A stretch of 64,000 nucleotides of DNA from Tenrec ecaudatus (lineage: Eukaryota; Chordata; Mammalia; Afrosoricida; Tenrecidae), in the NCBI RefSeq assembly GCF_050624435.1, contig NC_134538.1:115890437-115954436 (forward strand). Direction: 5' to 3'. Positions 35,807-46,254 of the stretch are shown here, piece after piece (position 1 is the first letter of the stretch; the number at the start of each line of letters is the position of its first letter). Below the pieces are notes generated by a model. The model did not search any database. It worked only from the letters and a program-made list of their open reading frames with translations, and was not told the DNA's origin. Position numbers and translations under genes: made by a program.

Positions 35807-35829
35807 AGAGTGTAGAGAATATATGCAAC

Positions 35830-36485
35830 AAAAAGAAAGACAAAAGCAACTCTTTCCCGGTGCTTTTGGTCATTGTTGCTGTTCTTGCTGTTTTGTTTTG
35901 TAAATGAAAGAAAAAGTATGAAGGTGATGTGTGGGTCTCTATTGGGAAGAATTACATGGTATAAGCAAGTGAGTCATCAGCTCGTGGCTTTAGACTCTGT
36001 CTGAAATGGGCCCAGCATTAATCTACCATGTTTCTCTTCTGAGGTGACCTCAATCTCTTCTCCTCAGAGATGGTTTCTCTTCTATTTACCCCCGCCATGG
36101 CAGGCATTAGCTGCTGCCCTCTCATTCCCAGATTCACTCTGCGGCATTGCTAGTGATAAGACACTTTTCATTGAAGGCTTAGGTTTAATTATCCCTTGAA
36201 GTGCAGTGATGGCTCAGATGAGCTTTGTCTCCAATTCCTCCGCTGGTGTTCTCAAGTCTGGTCTTGGCTGCCCTAAATCCCTTGATCCAAAATTAATTCT
36301 CGATACTTCCTTGGGGGTGGGGTGGGAAATGGGAAAATAGGATGACTGTTCTTTCTTTTGAACTTTATTTTTGAAAGTTTAAAACTTCTTTATAAAAATT
36401 TCACAAAGGCATTAGAATTCTTAGGTCTACTGAATCCCAATTTGCTTCACATTTTCCGAATTCTGCTGTTGATGCTTAGATACAG
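35830..36485. other. Unique DNA, one block possibly conserved
   Basis: 36040-36300 is non-repetitive and balanced in composition, with GATAAG and TTTAATTATCC motifs and no repeat match. It could be a non-coding conserved element. Otherwise nothing recognised. Confidence 0.35.
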
Positions 36486-36488
36486 AAA

Positions 36489-36490
36489 GT

Positions 36491-36537
<47 letters not shown>

Positions 36538-36544
36538 TGTGTGA
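36489..36544. repeat. (TG)n microsatellite
   Basis: About 28 TG units with single A interruptions near each end. The HTHTHT-rich minus-strand frame is translated microsatellite. Confidence 0.95.
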
Positions 36545-36549
36545 CCCTC

Positions 36550-37425
36550 TTGGCATCTAAGTGTGTACACAGAGCATGGCTCCACGAGGAGACACTCGCT
36601 GTGGCAAAATGGCACTGTTGAGCATAGGCACACTAGTAAAACTCTGCTTTGAAGGATAGGTAGGACTTGCCTACATGAAGAAGGGAAGGAGGAGCTTCTA
36701 TAAAACACATGAAAAGCATAAGATCACAAGAGAAAAGTGTACTTAGCTAGCATTCCACATCCGGATTGCACTGTATGAAGATGACTTGAACAGCAATGTA
36801 TAAGAATGCCACCGGTACTTGAGGGATTTGAATCGAAATGGCTGGTCTTTGCTCAGTGACCTTGTATTGTGTTTCTATATATCAACTAAGCAACTCTGAT
36901 AAAACCTTAATTTGTATCATTTCAGACTCCAGAGAAATATGCTTTATTTGAGTATATTATTAAAATTATTAAGATTAATTATAGGACATTTAGAAAATAA
37001 TTTAAATAAAATTAAAATAATATTTAACATTGCCACTTAATTGCAATTAATGTTAATATTTTGACATACTTTTAGCATTGAAATGTATTTTCTCTGTATA
37101 TATGCTTTCCAACCATAAGACCACTGTTTTGTCTGCTATTTTTACCATTCTTTTTCCAGTCTGTTCTGTACAGTTTTCATTATATCATACATATTCTTAT
37201 AAAGTGGCATTTCCTGTTTTTATTATAAAAGTGATACGAACATTGAAAAATTTAGAGTGCTTATTTAAGAAAAAATCACTCATAGGAGCTCCCCCTAAAG
37301 CTAATCATTGCTATATATTTTACTTTTTTCTCCTAAATTGTATTTTTACAATTAACAACTGAACATTCTAAGGATTTTTTTTTAATTGCCGAACAAACCA
37401 GCAGTAGAAAACACACACAAAATGC
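36550..37425. other. AT-rich DNA, nothing recognised
   Basis: The 94-codon frame 37078-37362 is Phe/Ile/Tyr-rich from AT composition and lacks a domain signature. No repeat identified. Confidence 0.45.
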
Positions 37426-37429
37426 TTAT

Positions 37430-37600
37430 GGTGCCCCAGGCACAGTACTGAGTACTTTGCTTTTGGCAGTTTTTGGTCTTTACAAAACCTGATGCAGTAG
37501 TTACTGAATTTACTTTTACCAGTTTTACGGCGAAAGAATAGAATAATAGAAAGATTATGTAACTGATCAAAATCTACACAGCTCCGAGGAAGTAGTGCCT
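37430..37600 (-). mobile_element. MIR SINE
   Basis: 'gccccaggcacagtactgag', 'cttacaaaacctgatgcag', 'gaaagattatgtaactgatc', 'ctacacagctccgaggaagt', antisense MIR order including the 'taacttgcccaaggtcacac'-like block. Confidence 0.65.
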
Positions 37601-37679
37601 GGTAACTTTATTGCAGGTTTTATGCCTCTAGTGTGCTACATTGCTTATACTTCGATATTATACTTACTTTCAGCAATGG

Positions 37680-38625
37680 CTTCCTTTCTCCCCACTCCTA
37701 ATTGCTGAACTTCTTTGAAGAGTTATTAATATTTTTTATTCATTTCCTCCTATCTCAACTACTGTCTTACACTACCTCAGTCTCCTACATGTTGCTCTTT
37801 GTACCCACAAACCAAGCTCCAATCATGTGCTTTCTCAAATACCAATCCATTGAACTATATATTCTTGCTAATCTTTCTAATGAATTACAGTACAATGAGC
37901 ATTTTGGGCACTCAAAAACCACTCAACATGAAGAATGACTTTTCCTTCACTCTTTGCTCATTTCCATGGTATTACATGCCTCCGCTATTCCTTCTGTGTC
38001 TTTGCCCGCTTCTTCTAAGTTTCCAGTGATGGACTGGCATCTTCAGGTTAAAGATTATTTACCATATTTTGCACAAATCATACACACAATATATTTTTGT
38101 TTGTTTTGCTAACCGTGGAAACTTCCTACATGTTAATTTTCTAGGTGCACTATACACACAAGCATGCAAACATTACCTTTTTGGGAATATTATATTTATA
38201 TCAAATGATCATTATAGCTCCCAAATGTACATCCCTGTCACTGATCTATTTTTCTGAGTTTCAGGCATATACATGTATATTCACTTACATCTGCATAGTC
38301 ACTGGATATCATGAGAGTTGCTTTTAAAATAAATATTAGATGTTATATTATTTTCTATTCTAGTTTTCTGATTAAATTATCAAAAATCTACCAGAAATTT
38401 AATCGAGGGAAGAATGAGTGTCTTTACAATTCCTTCTTCGTGACTGTTTACTTGTAGTCAAATACAGTTGTGCTTTCTCAAATCACGTAATGTTTTTCAT
38501 CTCTTCTTTCACAAAAATCTTCCATCATTTTTTTAGCTAGATTACTTCATCCTTGTCTTTCATTCTTGTTTGTTTCTCTTTATGCTGTTTTTCAATTGAA
38601 AACTAAGTTGTTTTTGGCTTAACAT
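37680..38625. other. Pyrimidine-rich DNA, perhaps upstream L2
   Basis: 'cctccgctattccttctgtg' at about 37980 resembles the L2 'tgttccctctgcctgg' block, suggesting a decayed L2 continuing into 38630-39035. Plus-strand frames of 60-78 codons are compositional. Confidence 0.35.
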
Positions 38626-38629
38626 TCTT

Positions 38630-39035
38630 CAATCACTTCTTCCTGTTTCCATGTTGTTTAAAATGCTTCATCTATCTTATAAGAAAGACATTGTCCTATG
38701 ACTTCAATCCCACAGATTACTTTTGTCCTCAAATCAAAGCTCTTAGATCACCCAACTTCTTCTGTTCATACTGTAGTTCTTACATGTCACATTTTCAGTG
38801 AAGATTTCCCTTTTCTCAAAGTTTAAGTTAGATACACTTTTTCAAAACAGAGGACTTCTTCCTAGCATTATTCACAATTTTAATTAGATATGAAAATTTT
38901 GTCATTATTTATTAACTTTTTATATCCTATATAATATTATAAGCTCTCTGAAGAAACAAAATCCTTGTTACTGTTTTATCAAAACATATGAGATAATCAA
39001 GACATAGTTATTGAATGACTTATAGTATATTTCTA
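38630..39035 (+). mobile_element. L2 LINE 3' end
   Basis: 'cttcctgtttccatgttgtt', 'cagtgaagatttcccttttc', 'ttataagctctctgaagaaa', 'caaaatccttgttactg', 'catagttattgaatgactt' follow the L2 3' end ('gtgagctccttgagggcag ... tgttgaatgaa'). Old and diverged. Confidence 0.6.
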
Positions 39036-39285
39036 AACTTAACTTTATCTACTTTAGTACAAACATGTTATAATTGTTATATATCTTATATTGGGTTTAA
39101 GATGATTGTGTTTTACTTTATGCCATAGGAAAACTTTTCTCATTAAAATATTCAAAATTTAATCAATTTTCAATGATTTGGACATCCTTACCTTAAGATT
39201 TATCTCCCAAGTTATTGAAATATTATTGCAGCATCTAGCACATCTCTTAATTTTTTTATCTCCTTTTTTCCTTCCTGTGTTAGTC

Positions 39286-39787
39286 TGGAGACTAGACAAC
39301 CAAAATTCACAGACACTCATATTGTAAAGAGAGCTTTATATAAAGGGTACTGTACATTAAGAAAGCATCCCAACCTAGTCCAGTCCAAGCCTATAAGTCC
39401 GAGATTAGCCCATAAATCAGACACTGATCTACAAATTCCTCCTCAAACTCACAAAACATATGCAATGATACCAAATGCAGGAGGAATGCCAAGTCAGTGA
39501 GTGTGTAAGCATCTCGGCACTGGAAGGGGTCTCCACACGGCTGCTTCAGTACCCAGGCCTGCATTAGGCTAGGTCCATGTGGCTTCTCCTCAGGGATTTT
39601 TTGCAGGAAGTGAGCCTTGCCACCTGAAGCAGGGAACTGGTGAAGGCAGCTGCACCCTGGTCCGACCATCACAAGAGACCCGAGAACTTGAAGGGCGAGG
39701 CTCACCGAGCCACTTATCTCTCTGCCCTTCAATTCATCCTACATGTGTTTATCAGCCAGGTTGGCACAATATACCTTAACTATCACA
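39286..39787 (-). mobile_element. MaLR-like solo LTR with perfect 5-bp duplication
   Basis: Element of 502 bp, antisense to the copy at 35270, with TGTGTTAGTC and CTATCACA termini and flanks CTTCC at 39281-39285 and 39788-39792. Closely related throughout to 35270-35806 and 62949-63467. The 113-codon minus-strand frame and 66-90 codon plus frames are chance readings of LTR sequence. Confidence 0.88.
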
Positions 39788-40009
39788 CTTCCTTATAGTA
39801 ATTTTTCTGAATACAAGACATCGTCTATTATCACATTCAAATATTTCTTAGAGTCATACATTACTGCTTACTTTGTCTTCACCATTGTACCTACGATGAG
39901 CCTACCCACTCCCATCATGTCAATTTTGGCTCCTATTTCTCTCTATACGATTTACAAAGTTACATATATTTATAATAGTTTTGTTGGTTTATACTTTAAA
40001 TATCATACA

Positions 40010-40210
40010 ATTTAATTGTTTGATTATATTAAGAAGATTTGTGCAATCACCCCCACAGTCAATTCCAGAGCATTTTCTCCTTTCTAGCACACATTGGTAG
40101 CTCCTTACTTCCCTCTACCCTCCCCTGCTGTGACCCTAGGTAGTTATAAATCTATTTACTGGCTTTACAGACCTACCTATTTTGAATTTCATATACAGAA
40201 AATAACACAA
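40010..40210 (-). mobile_element. Polyadenylated retroelement group Z fragment
   Basis: 'aagaagatttgtgcaatcac', 'taccctcccctgctgtgacc', 'ctagg', 'acctacctattttgaatttc' and the CA-rich 'aaacacaaacaggaagca' are the reverse complement of the 20900-21250 region. Confidence 0.55.
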
Positions 40211-40374
40211 AACACAAACAGGAAGCAAACAAACAAAAAAACAACAAAAGTACCTAGACAAAATATAGAAAAAGCTCAATCAAAAATAAAGAACATTTCA
40301 AAAAGTGGACTTTAAAATTAGCCAGAAGAGAGAACAAATGATAAAGTATTACATTTTAGCCTAACTATAGCTGT

Positions 40375-40505
40375 TATAATTGACTTTCCACTGCTCTCTG
40401 TCTGCTAGCAAGGGTCTCACCCCACAGGACTCTATTCAGAGCAGCCTGTGGATTGGTACTGCCAGCTTGTCGCCCAACACTTACCCAGAAGTGCCACCAG
40501 ATACC
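40375..40505 (-). mobile_element. Possible AfroSINE fragment
   Basis: 'aagggtctcaccccacag', 'gtggattggtactgccagct', 'cccaacacttacccagaagt', 'gccaccagata' suggest the antisense head of an AfroSINE, much decayed. Confidence 0.4.
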
Positions 40506-40509
40506 TTTA

Positions 40510-40650
40510 CATCTTAAGCAAGAGAAGTTAAGTAATTTGTCCAAATATAAAAATTAAAAACCCAACATGCGGAAGAACTAGAACTTAAATTCATGATTTA
40601 CAAAGGCCCCAAAGCTGTACTTTCTCAGTGTAATATGCTTTAACTCCTGA
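40510..40650 (-). mobile_element. MIR SINE
   Basis: 'gaagttaagtaatttgtcca', 'gaagaactagaacttaaatt', 'cccaaagctgtactttctca' follow antisense MIR ('gttaagtaacttgcccaagg'). Confidence 0.6.
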
Positions 40651-40654
40651 TGTG

Positions 40655-41215
40655 CTCCTAGGACGGCCACTTGTGGACTCGGGGCAGAGAACGATCGTGA
40701 AGTTAAGAATGTGCGTAAAGAATGTAATAAATCATGGTAGTTCTTTCACTTTATTAGATTCCACAAAAATACATTATACTTACTGTATCGCTTACGTAGA
40801 TCTTGTTAATAATTGTAAGCTTTGTTCTGTTTGTGAACAAAGGGCCGCATTGTAATTTTATTGAGATTCACATGTAACCCCTCTCTTAAAATATGGCCAT
40901 ACGAAGAACTTGGAGATCCCGGAACAGAAAGTATGATGTCTCGCCTGAGCTAAAATTTGGTTTTCATATAAAATGTAGCATTCAAAAGTGTTCGGGAGAA
41001 AAGTACCAGTAAGTATACATGTAGGAGAGAAGATTGAAACGATTGTTCGACAAAACGAGCTTCAGTACTTCCTGGTCCTAAGACATTTGAACATTTGCTG
41101 CATAAATTAATTCCCCCAGGGAGGGAGGTTAGGAGTTGTTTCACACAACAGCGTACTAGTGCCGTGGAATGTATAGTCGCTTTATCATGTGAAGAAGCGG
41201 TGGTGCTGGTTGTGG
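40655..41215. other. Unique DNA, nothing recognised
   Basis: The 67-codon plus frame (40652-40855) and the 120-codon minus frame running from the RTE into this stretch (40950-41312) show no family signature. Confidence 0.4.
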
Positions 41216-41219
41216 ATGA

Positions 41220-41725
41220 TGTTAGGTGCCTTTGAATCCGTTCCAACCCACGGCGGCCCTGCGCACAGCCAACGAAACGAAACGCTGCGCACTCTCCATC
41301 ATGCTCACACATGTTCCTGAGCTGGCATTCATTGACGCAGCCACCGTGTCATTCTGTCTGTTTGAGGCCCTTCCTTTATTTCACCGAACGCGATGCCCTT
41401 CTCCATGCGGTTTCTCCTAACCACATGGCCACCGCAGGTCGGACAGAGTTGTGCTGTCCTTGCATCTGTGGAGGAGCAGGGCTGGTCCTCCCCGCACACA
41501 GGTCCCGCCAGCAGTCCGTGGGACTTTCAGGGTTCTTTTGCAGCCCACATGCAAACGCATTACTTCATCGTTAGTCTTCCTTGTTCAAGGTCCTGCTTTC
41601 ATGAGCATAGCAGATGATTGAAAACACCAAGGCTCGGCTCAGGCACACCTTAGTCCTACAAGTAACATCCTTGCTTTTCAACCAGCCTTGTGCAGCACAT
41701 GTACCCACGTCTCATGCAGTAGATT
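41220..41725 (-). mobile_element. BovB-like RTE LINE, 3' end, GC/CpG-rich copy
   Basis: 'ttaggtgcctttgaatccgt', 'tccaacccacggcggccct', 'gcagccaccgtgtcattct', 'ttgttcaaggtcctgctttc', 'agtaacatccttgcttttca'. Antisense of the last 500 bp of the RTE. It retains many more CpGs than other copies, so may be younger or under different mutation pressure. Overlapping frames of 64-87 codons are shadows. Confidence 0.75.
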
Positions 41726-41729
41726 TAGT

Positions 41730-42230
41730 AAGAATAGTGACACCAACATGTGAATAAAGTTAATAAGTTATTAAAATGAAAATTAATTCTATGATTATAT
41801 GACTGAGTCAGCTTCATAAAAGAAAATCAATTAATTGCCATAGATACTAATTCCCCAAATAACAGATGTGAAATTTTTATTCTTCCACTTTTATAAAGGA
41901 TGTTGAGAGGATAAAAATCTAAAGGAACATTCTACATTATATTTTAAGTTAATAAAATATTGGTAAATGATTAATTCATGCCATTAAATCTTAAATTGAC
42001 CCTTATAATTTTACTGTAATATGATACATTTTTAAATTGCATCATAAAATAAATGTGAAGATCTTAAATTTATATAACACATTTGTATACAGTTAAGAAA
42101 CCATGGTGGTACTAGGCTACTACCTGTCCTTAAAATTGTCTGTTTCTACCCCTCAACAATTTCTAAAGAGACAATATCAGATGCTCTTACAGCCTGGATA
42201 TACCAACGGCTCAAATAGAAAGAAAATGTT
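41730..42230. other. AT-rich DNA, nothing recognised
   Basis: No frame above 60 codons and no repeat identified. Confidence 0.5.
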
Positions 42231-42234
42231 TAGA

Positions 42235-42335
42235 AAATAATGATTGAAACATATGTATAAATAGCTTGATACCAATGATGCATGGATTGTTATATAAGCT
42301 GTAAGAGCCCCCAATAAAATTATCTTTTAATTTGA
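42235..42335 (+). mobile_element. Polyadenylated retroelement group X, 3' tip
   Basis: 'gatgcatggattgttatata', 'agctgtaagagcccccaata', then AAAT and an A-rich tail. Same 3' terminus as 55092-55861, severely 5' truncated. Confidence 0.75.
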
Positions 42336-42503
42336 AAAAATACTGTGGGACAGTTCTACTTGGTTAGATCTGGTATCTATAGTTGAAATCAACTTGAAGT
42401 TGCTTAAGACCCAAAACATATAAAATCAATATTCAAAGCCCTATCACCCCAATGATAGGATAACAATGCACACATCATAAAGTGACTGAGAGATGTAGAT
42501 GAT

Positions 42504-42504
42504 G

Positions 42505-42555
<51 letters not shown>

Positions 42556-42580
42556 GATAGATAGATAGATAGATAGATAA
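42504..42580. repeat. (GATA)n microsatellite
   Basis: Long GATA array with one GATG interruption. Likely polymorphic. Confidence 0.95.
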
Positions 42581-42689
42581 AGATTCCTAGTTACCTGGCA
42601 AAAATGTTCACATCTCATCCATAGTTTGTTCCTATTAGTTACTTAGTCTCAGAATATTATTATTTATATTTTCTGTTTCAAAGCTGCGG

Positions 42690-42806
42690 TCTTTCAGAGC
42701 ATCTTACTAGGGTCTGCCTTCCCCAGAAACGCCGATTATTTCAAACTGTCGGTTCTTTGAGGGGTAGTCCAGTGCCTAACAGTTTTCACCACCACATCTA
42801 GACATT
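42690..42806 (-). mobile_element. AfroSINE head fragment
   Basis: 'gggtctgccttccccag', 'atttcaaactgtcggttctt', 'gtagtccagtgcctaacagt', 'tttcaccaccaca', antisense head running up to the compound microsatellite. Confidence 0.6.
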
Positions 42807-42807
42807 G

Positions 42808-42866
42808 ACAGGCAGGCAGGCAGACAGACAGACAGATAAGTGGATGGATGGACTGATAGATAAATG
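42808..42866. repeat. Compound tetranucleotide microsatellite
   Basis: GGCA, GACA, GATA and GGAT units in succession immediately beside an AfroSINE 5' end. Generates Cys/Leu-rich chance frames. Confidence 0.9.
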
Positions 42867-42869
42867 GAG

Positions 42870-43425
42870 CAAATAGGTATTGCATGGTTTCAGTATTAAA
42901 ATATGCATAGAATATACTTGAATAGCACATAAAACGATGACTTTATGTGTAATTGTTGTCATTCTATTTACCAAGTTTTCGATAATTTTGATGTGTTACC
43001 TTCATATGCATATGATCATTTATGCCTTTTAGTTATTCCTGTGCTTTTGGAGTTTTAAAACAATATTTTGGCTTCTAAGAAACGAGAAGAAGTAAATTAA
43101 GATGCCAGGACTATTTAATATTTTTTAAAATACTGAATACCAAAGAAGATAAATATAGGAAACAGTGTATCTATACTATTATTTTGTTTTGAATTGCATT
43201 ATCTAATAAATTTAAACTTTGGGTGGTTGATAATATCTATTACTTCCATGTCTCTCAAAATTTCTCTCCATATTAGCTACCATTAGTGAATAGCATTTGC
43301 TTTTAATTGTTTTATCTGCTTTTTTATTTTCTTACCATTAACTCTGCCTCTATTGTGGAAGAGATTGGCATCTAAGAACAGTTGAACAACTTTTCTTTAA
43401 TATATTCATAAACAAGGATGATGCT
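42870..43425. other. AT-rich DNA, nothing recognised
   Basis: No gene or repeat recognised. Confidence 0.5.
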
Positions 43426-43429
43426 TTAA

Positions 43430-43612
43430 GACTATGGTGCAGCTGCCCCAAGCCATGGTACTTTCAGTTGGCTTGTAAGCATGCGAAGAAGGAAGACTGA
43501 AGAAGAATTGAGGCATGTACATTGCAGTGCTGGGGAAGAATGCTGAAAGTACATGCCTGGACTTCCAAAAGAACCAACAAACCTGTCTTGGGAAAATCAA
43601 AGCCAAACACTG
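43430..43612 (+). mobile_element. BovB-like RTE LINE fragment
   Basis: 'ccaagccatggtactttcag', 'ggaagactgaagaagaattg', 'gaagaatgctgaaagtacat', 'aaaagaaccaacaaacctgt' match the C-terminal part of the RTE reverse-transcriptase region. Confidence 0.75.
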
Positions 43613-43617
43613 CCATA

Positions 43618-43790
43618 GAGTTGATGCCAAATCAAGGTCCCCTCTGGGACAAGGTGGAACTGCCCTGTGCGTTTCCAAGACTGTAACTTTTGTGGGAGTA
43701 GAATGCCCATCTCTCTCCGTAGAGTAGCTGCTAACTGCAGTCAGGAGTTAGCAGCTCGGCTCCTAACCACTACGCCTCCAGGACTTCCTT
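43618..43790 (-). mobile_element. AfroSINE
   Basis: 'atagagttgatgccaaatca', 'ggtggaactgccctgtgc', 'gtttccaagactgtaacttt', 'gagttagcagctcggctcct', 'aaccactacgcctccaggac', essentially complete in antisense. 90- and 70-codon frames across the RTE/SINE junction are chance. Confidence 0.85.
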
Positions 43791-43794
43791 CCCA

Positions 43795-45718
43795 TAATAG
43801 TCTTTATTCAAATATATAAATACGTAAACATGTGCAATAATAATAATAACAGTATTATTGCCACACAATTTTAAGCACTGGGTAGAAATGCAGATTGGTC
43901 TTAAAATAATATGAACATTGTGAAATATGTTTTTCTAAATAGAAGGATTAAACTTTCTTCTTGTATTCATTCTTTCATGCTTTTTTCCTTATATTTTTAT
44001 TTCATTAATATTTTGTTTGAATATTTTCAGCTCAGTAATAATGAAGCTTTAGATTCATTGTGGTTTATTGCAACATACATGGACAATTTTAATCAAATAT
44101 TTACTTTAAAAGATTTATACATTTAATAGGCAATACAGAAAAAAATAGAAAATGCCCTGTGCATTCAGCATACGCTTTTGTTTAGCTTTGTAACAGTCAC
44201 AAGATAATATCAATCCTAACCCTACTTAAACTAAATTTTGAAACATATGGCTCCAGAATTGAGTGCCACATGGAATATCTGCACCCTGGGTGCTTGTCAC
44301 AGTGTGACCCTGAATTAGCCTCAGGTCAGTATCTTTCTAAAAATTGGTCAAAGGAAACACCATAGAGATTTGTTTGTGTATACTCCATTCATTCATTAAT
44401 TCCTCTTGAGCCTCTAAAATAAACTCTAGGATTTACACACATAAGAGAGCTATATCCACTTTCTGTCCTGCTCCTGCCTTCACACCTTTAAGATTGTCCT
44501 TACTGTATGGATTTTGCTCCTATACCACGAACCCTTTTTGGAGGAAATTTTAGGCAGCACTGATATTTATGTATCATATCAGTAGCAGTGCTCTGAAGAG
44601 ATTCATGTCTAGCTTCATATCATCCTTGGGTTGATTAAATAGTTCCAGTAGGTGTTATAGGAGAAACTTTAGATAAAGAAATCATTGACTGGATAGAGTG
44701 AAGATGGTAACTTCTGAGCTTCTTCAGCTTTACCAATAAAATATTTTCAGCATCATACTTGATTTTTTCTGTTTCCAATTATAAACTTGCTATCTACTCC
44801 AGGATAGTTACCAAGTAACCACATTAAAAATAATTATATCATTTAAAATAAAAGCTTGTTTAATAATTAGGATCCCAGAATAGCTTCAGAAGTAACGAAA
44901 AATATTCACAGACCTTAGTAAAAGAAAAGTTTCCCTGGTGATGGAGAGCCCACATTGAGTCTGATGTTATAATCAGATCAAGAGGAAAGAAAGACTAAAT
45001 GAGCACGAGTTTTAGGAGCCAGCTGTGAAGAACAAGTTAACAAAATAAGAAAATAAATAGATTTTAGGTCAAGGAATGGGGCCTTATGACATGGTGAATA
45101 ATGTGCTTTTCTTTAGCAGAGTTGTCATAATATGGACAATGGATTTTCAGTTAATATTCAAAATATCTGTACATGGGACTTCAACTACAATGCTGAATTT
45201 CTACATTGAACATGCTTATATTTATAGACATGTACACATACATGCACATACATGCACAGATGAAAAAAGTTAAGTAGGAACCATTTTATCACTACCATTG
45301 GAGAAAGAAAACTTTATAACATTTCTAGATAATAGTTATAAACAAAAATTGATGATTAGAATATATTTCACCATGTCTTAATATTTTTCAAAGTACATTA
45401 TAACATTAAGTAGACTAGAAAAAAAAAGAAAACTGTGATATTAGAAAAATAAACCTACAAAATGGACTGCTATATTGTTAGTATTCAGGTCAGTTATTTT
45501 ACAAAGGTAGGTTTTATATTTTTATATTTATTGTTGTGTTATGATTATAGACCTTGGGAGATTATTAATAAACAACTTGATATGTGTTGAAAATATTATG
45601 AAGTCTTGAAAGAGTGACAAATGAAATTGAACACAGCATAATCTCAAATTTCCTATGTCTGTTTGGTTTCCTACTGGCTTCCAAAATTTACTTGTGTTTG
45701 AAAGTCTCCTCATTTCTC
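43795..45718. other. AT-rich DNA, possible MIR trace
   Basis: 44250-44350 ('cttgtcacagtgtgaccctg', 'aattagcctcaggtcagt') may be a decayed MIR. The frames at 43911-44126, 45076-45273 and 45528-45713 have no domain signature. Nothing else recognised. Confidence 0.4.
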
Positions 45719-45721
45719 TGC

Positions 45722-45908
45722 CATCAATGCAATGCTGACTGATAGCAACTCCATCAGACAGGGTAGAACCGCCCCTTACGTGTTTCTGAGACTGTACTTG
45801 TTTACGGGAGTAGAAAGCCCCATCTTTCTAATGGAGCCGCTGGTGGTTTTGAACTGCTCATCTTTTGGATCACAACCCAACATGTAGTCACTATACCACC
45901 AGGGCTCC
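45722..45908 (-). mobile_element. AfroSINE, well preserved
   Basis: Runs from 'atcaatgcaatgctgactga' through 'cagggtagaaccgcccctt', 'gtttctgagactgtact', 'gggagtagaaagccccatct', 'gagccgctggtggttttgaa' to 'ataccaccagggctcc'. One of the most complete copies; useful as a family reference. Confidence 0.92.
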
Positions 45909-45909
45909 T

Positions 45910-46250
45910 TGTATTTTAGAGTAGCCCTAGTCAATTCAAGGTACCATCTCCATCTGTTATTGGTGTTGATTAGTGAGATTGTCTTTGCTTTTAGGCAGAA
46001 AGCAAGTCTCTCCTTTTTCTTCTGGGTGTCCATTAGTGCCCAAGTCACCCATGGGGTTCGCATTGCTTTCTCGTATCTTGACCATAGTTTCTATTTTTAA
46101 AATGAGGGAGTGTGTTGAGCATGTTTCTGAAGTTATTTGTCTACATAAAATCTAATTGTTTATTACTCCATAAAGAAAAGAATGACAATTGAATTTCAAC
46201 TTTAAAATCTAATGTCATTAAAAGCAATATTCTCACACTCAGAAAAAACT
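45910..46250. other. Unique DNA, nothing recognised
   Basis: Short frames of about 60 codons without a signature. No repeat identified. Confidence 0.4.
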
Positions 46251-46254
46251 TGGA

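Noticed and set aside
36489..36544. Direct repeats as a CRISPR-like array (also at 14060, 24527 and 42504)
   Set aside because: All are simple di- or tetranucleotide microsatellites with no spacers and no cas genes.
39391..39732. 113-codon minus-strand frame, similar in translation to one at 35393-35632
   Set aside because: The resemblance ('MVGPGCSCLHQFPASGGKAHFL') arises because both are the same solo LTR. It is repeat DNA, not a conserved gene family.
44553..44592. Possible microRNA-like hairpin ('gcactgatat ... atatcagtagcagtgc')
   Set aside because: The stem is interrupted by a six-base bulge and is too short for a microRNA precursor. Likely chance.
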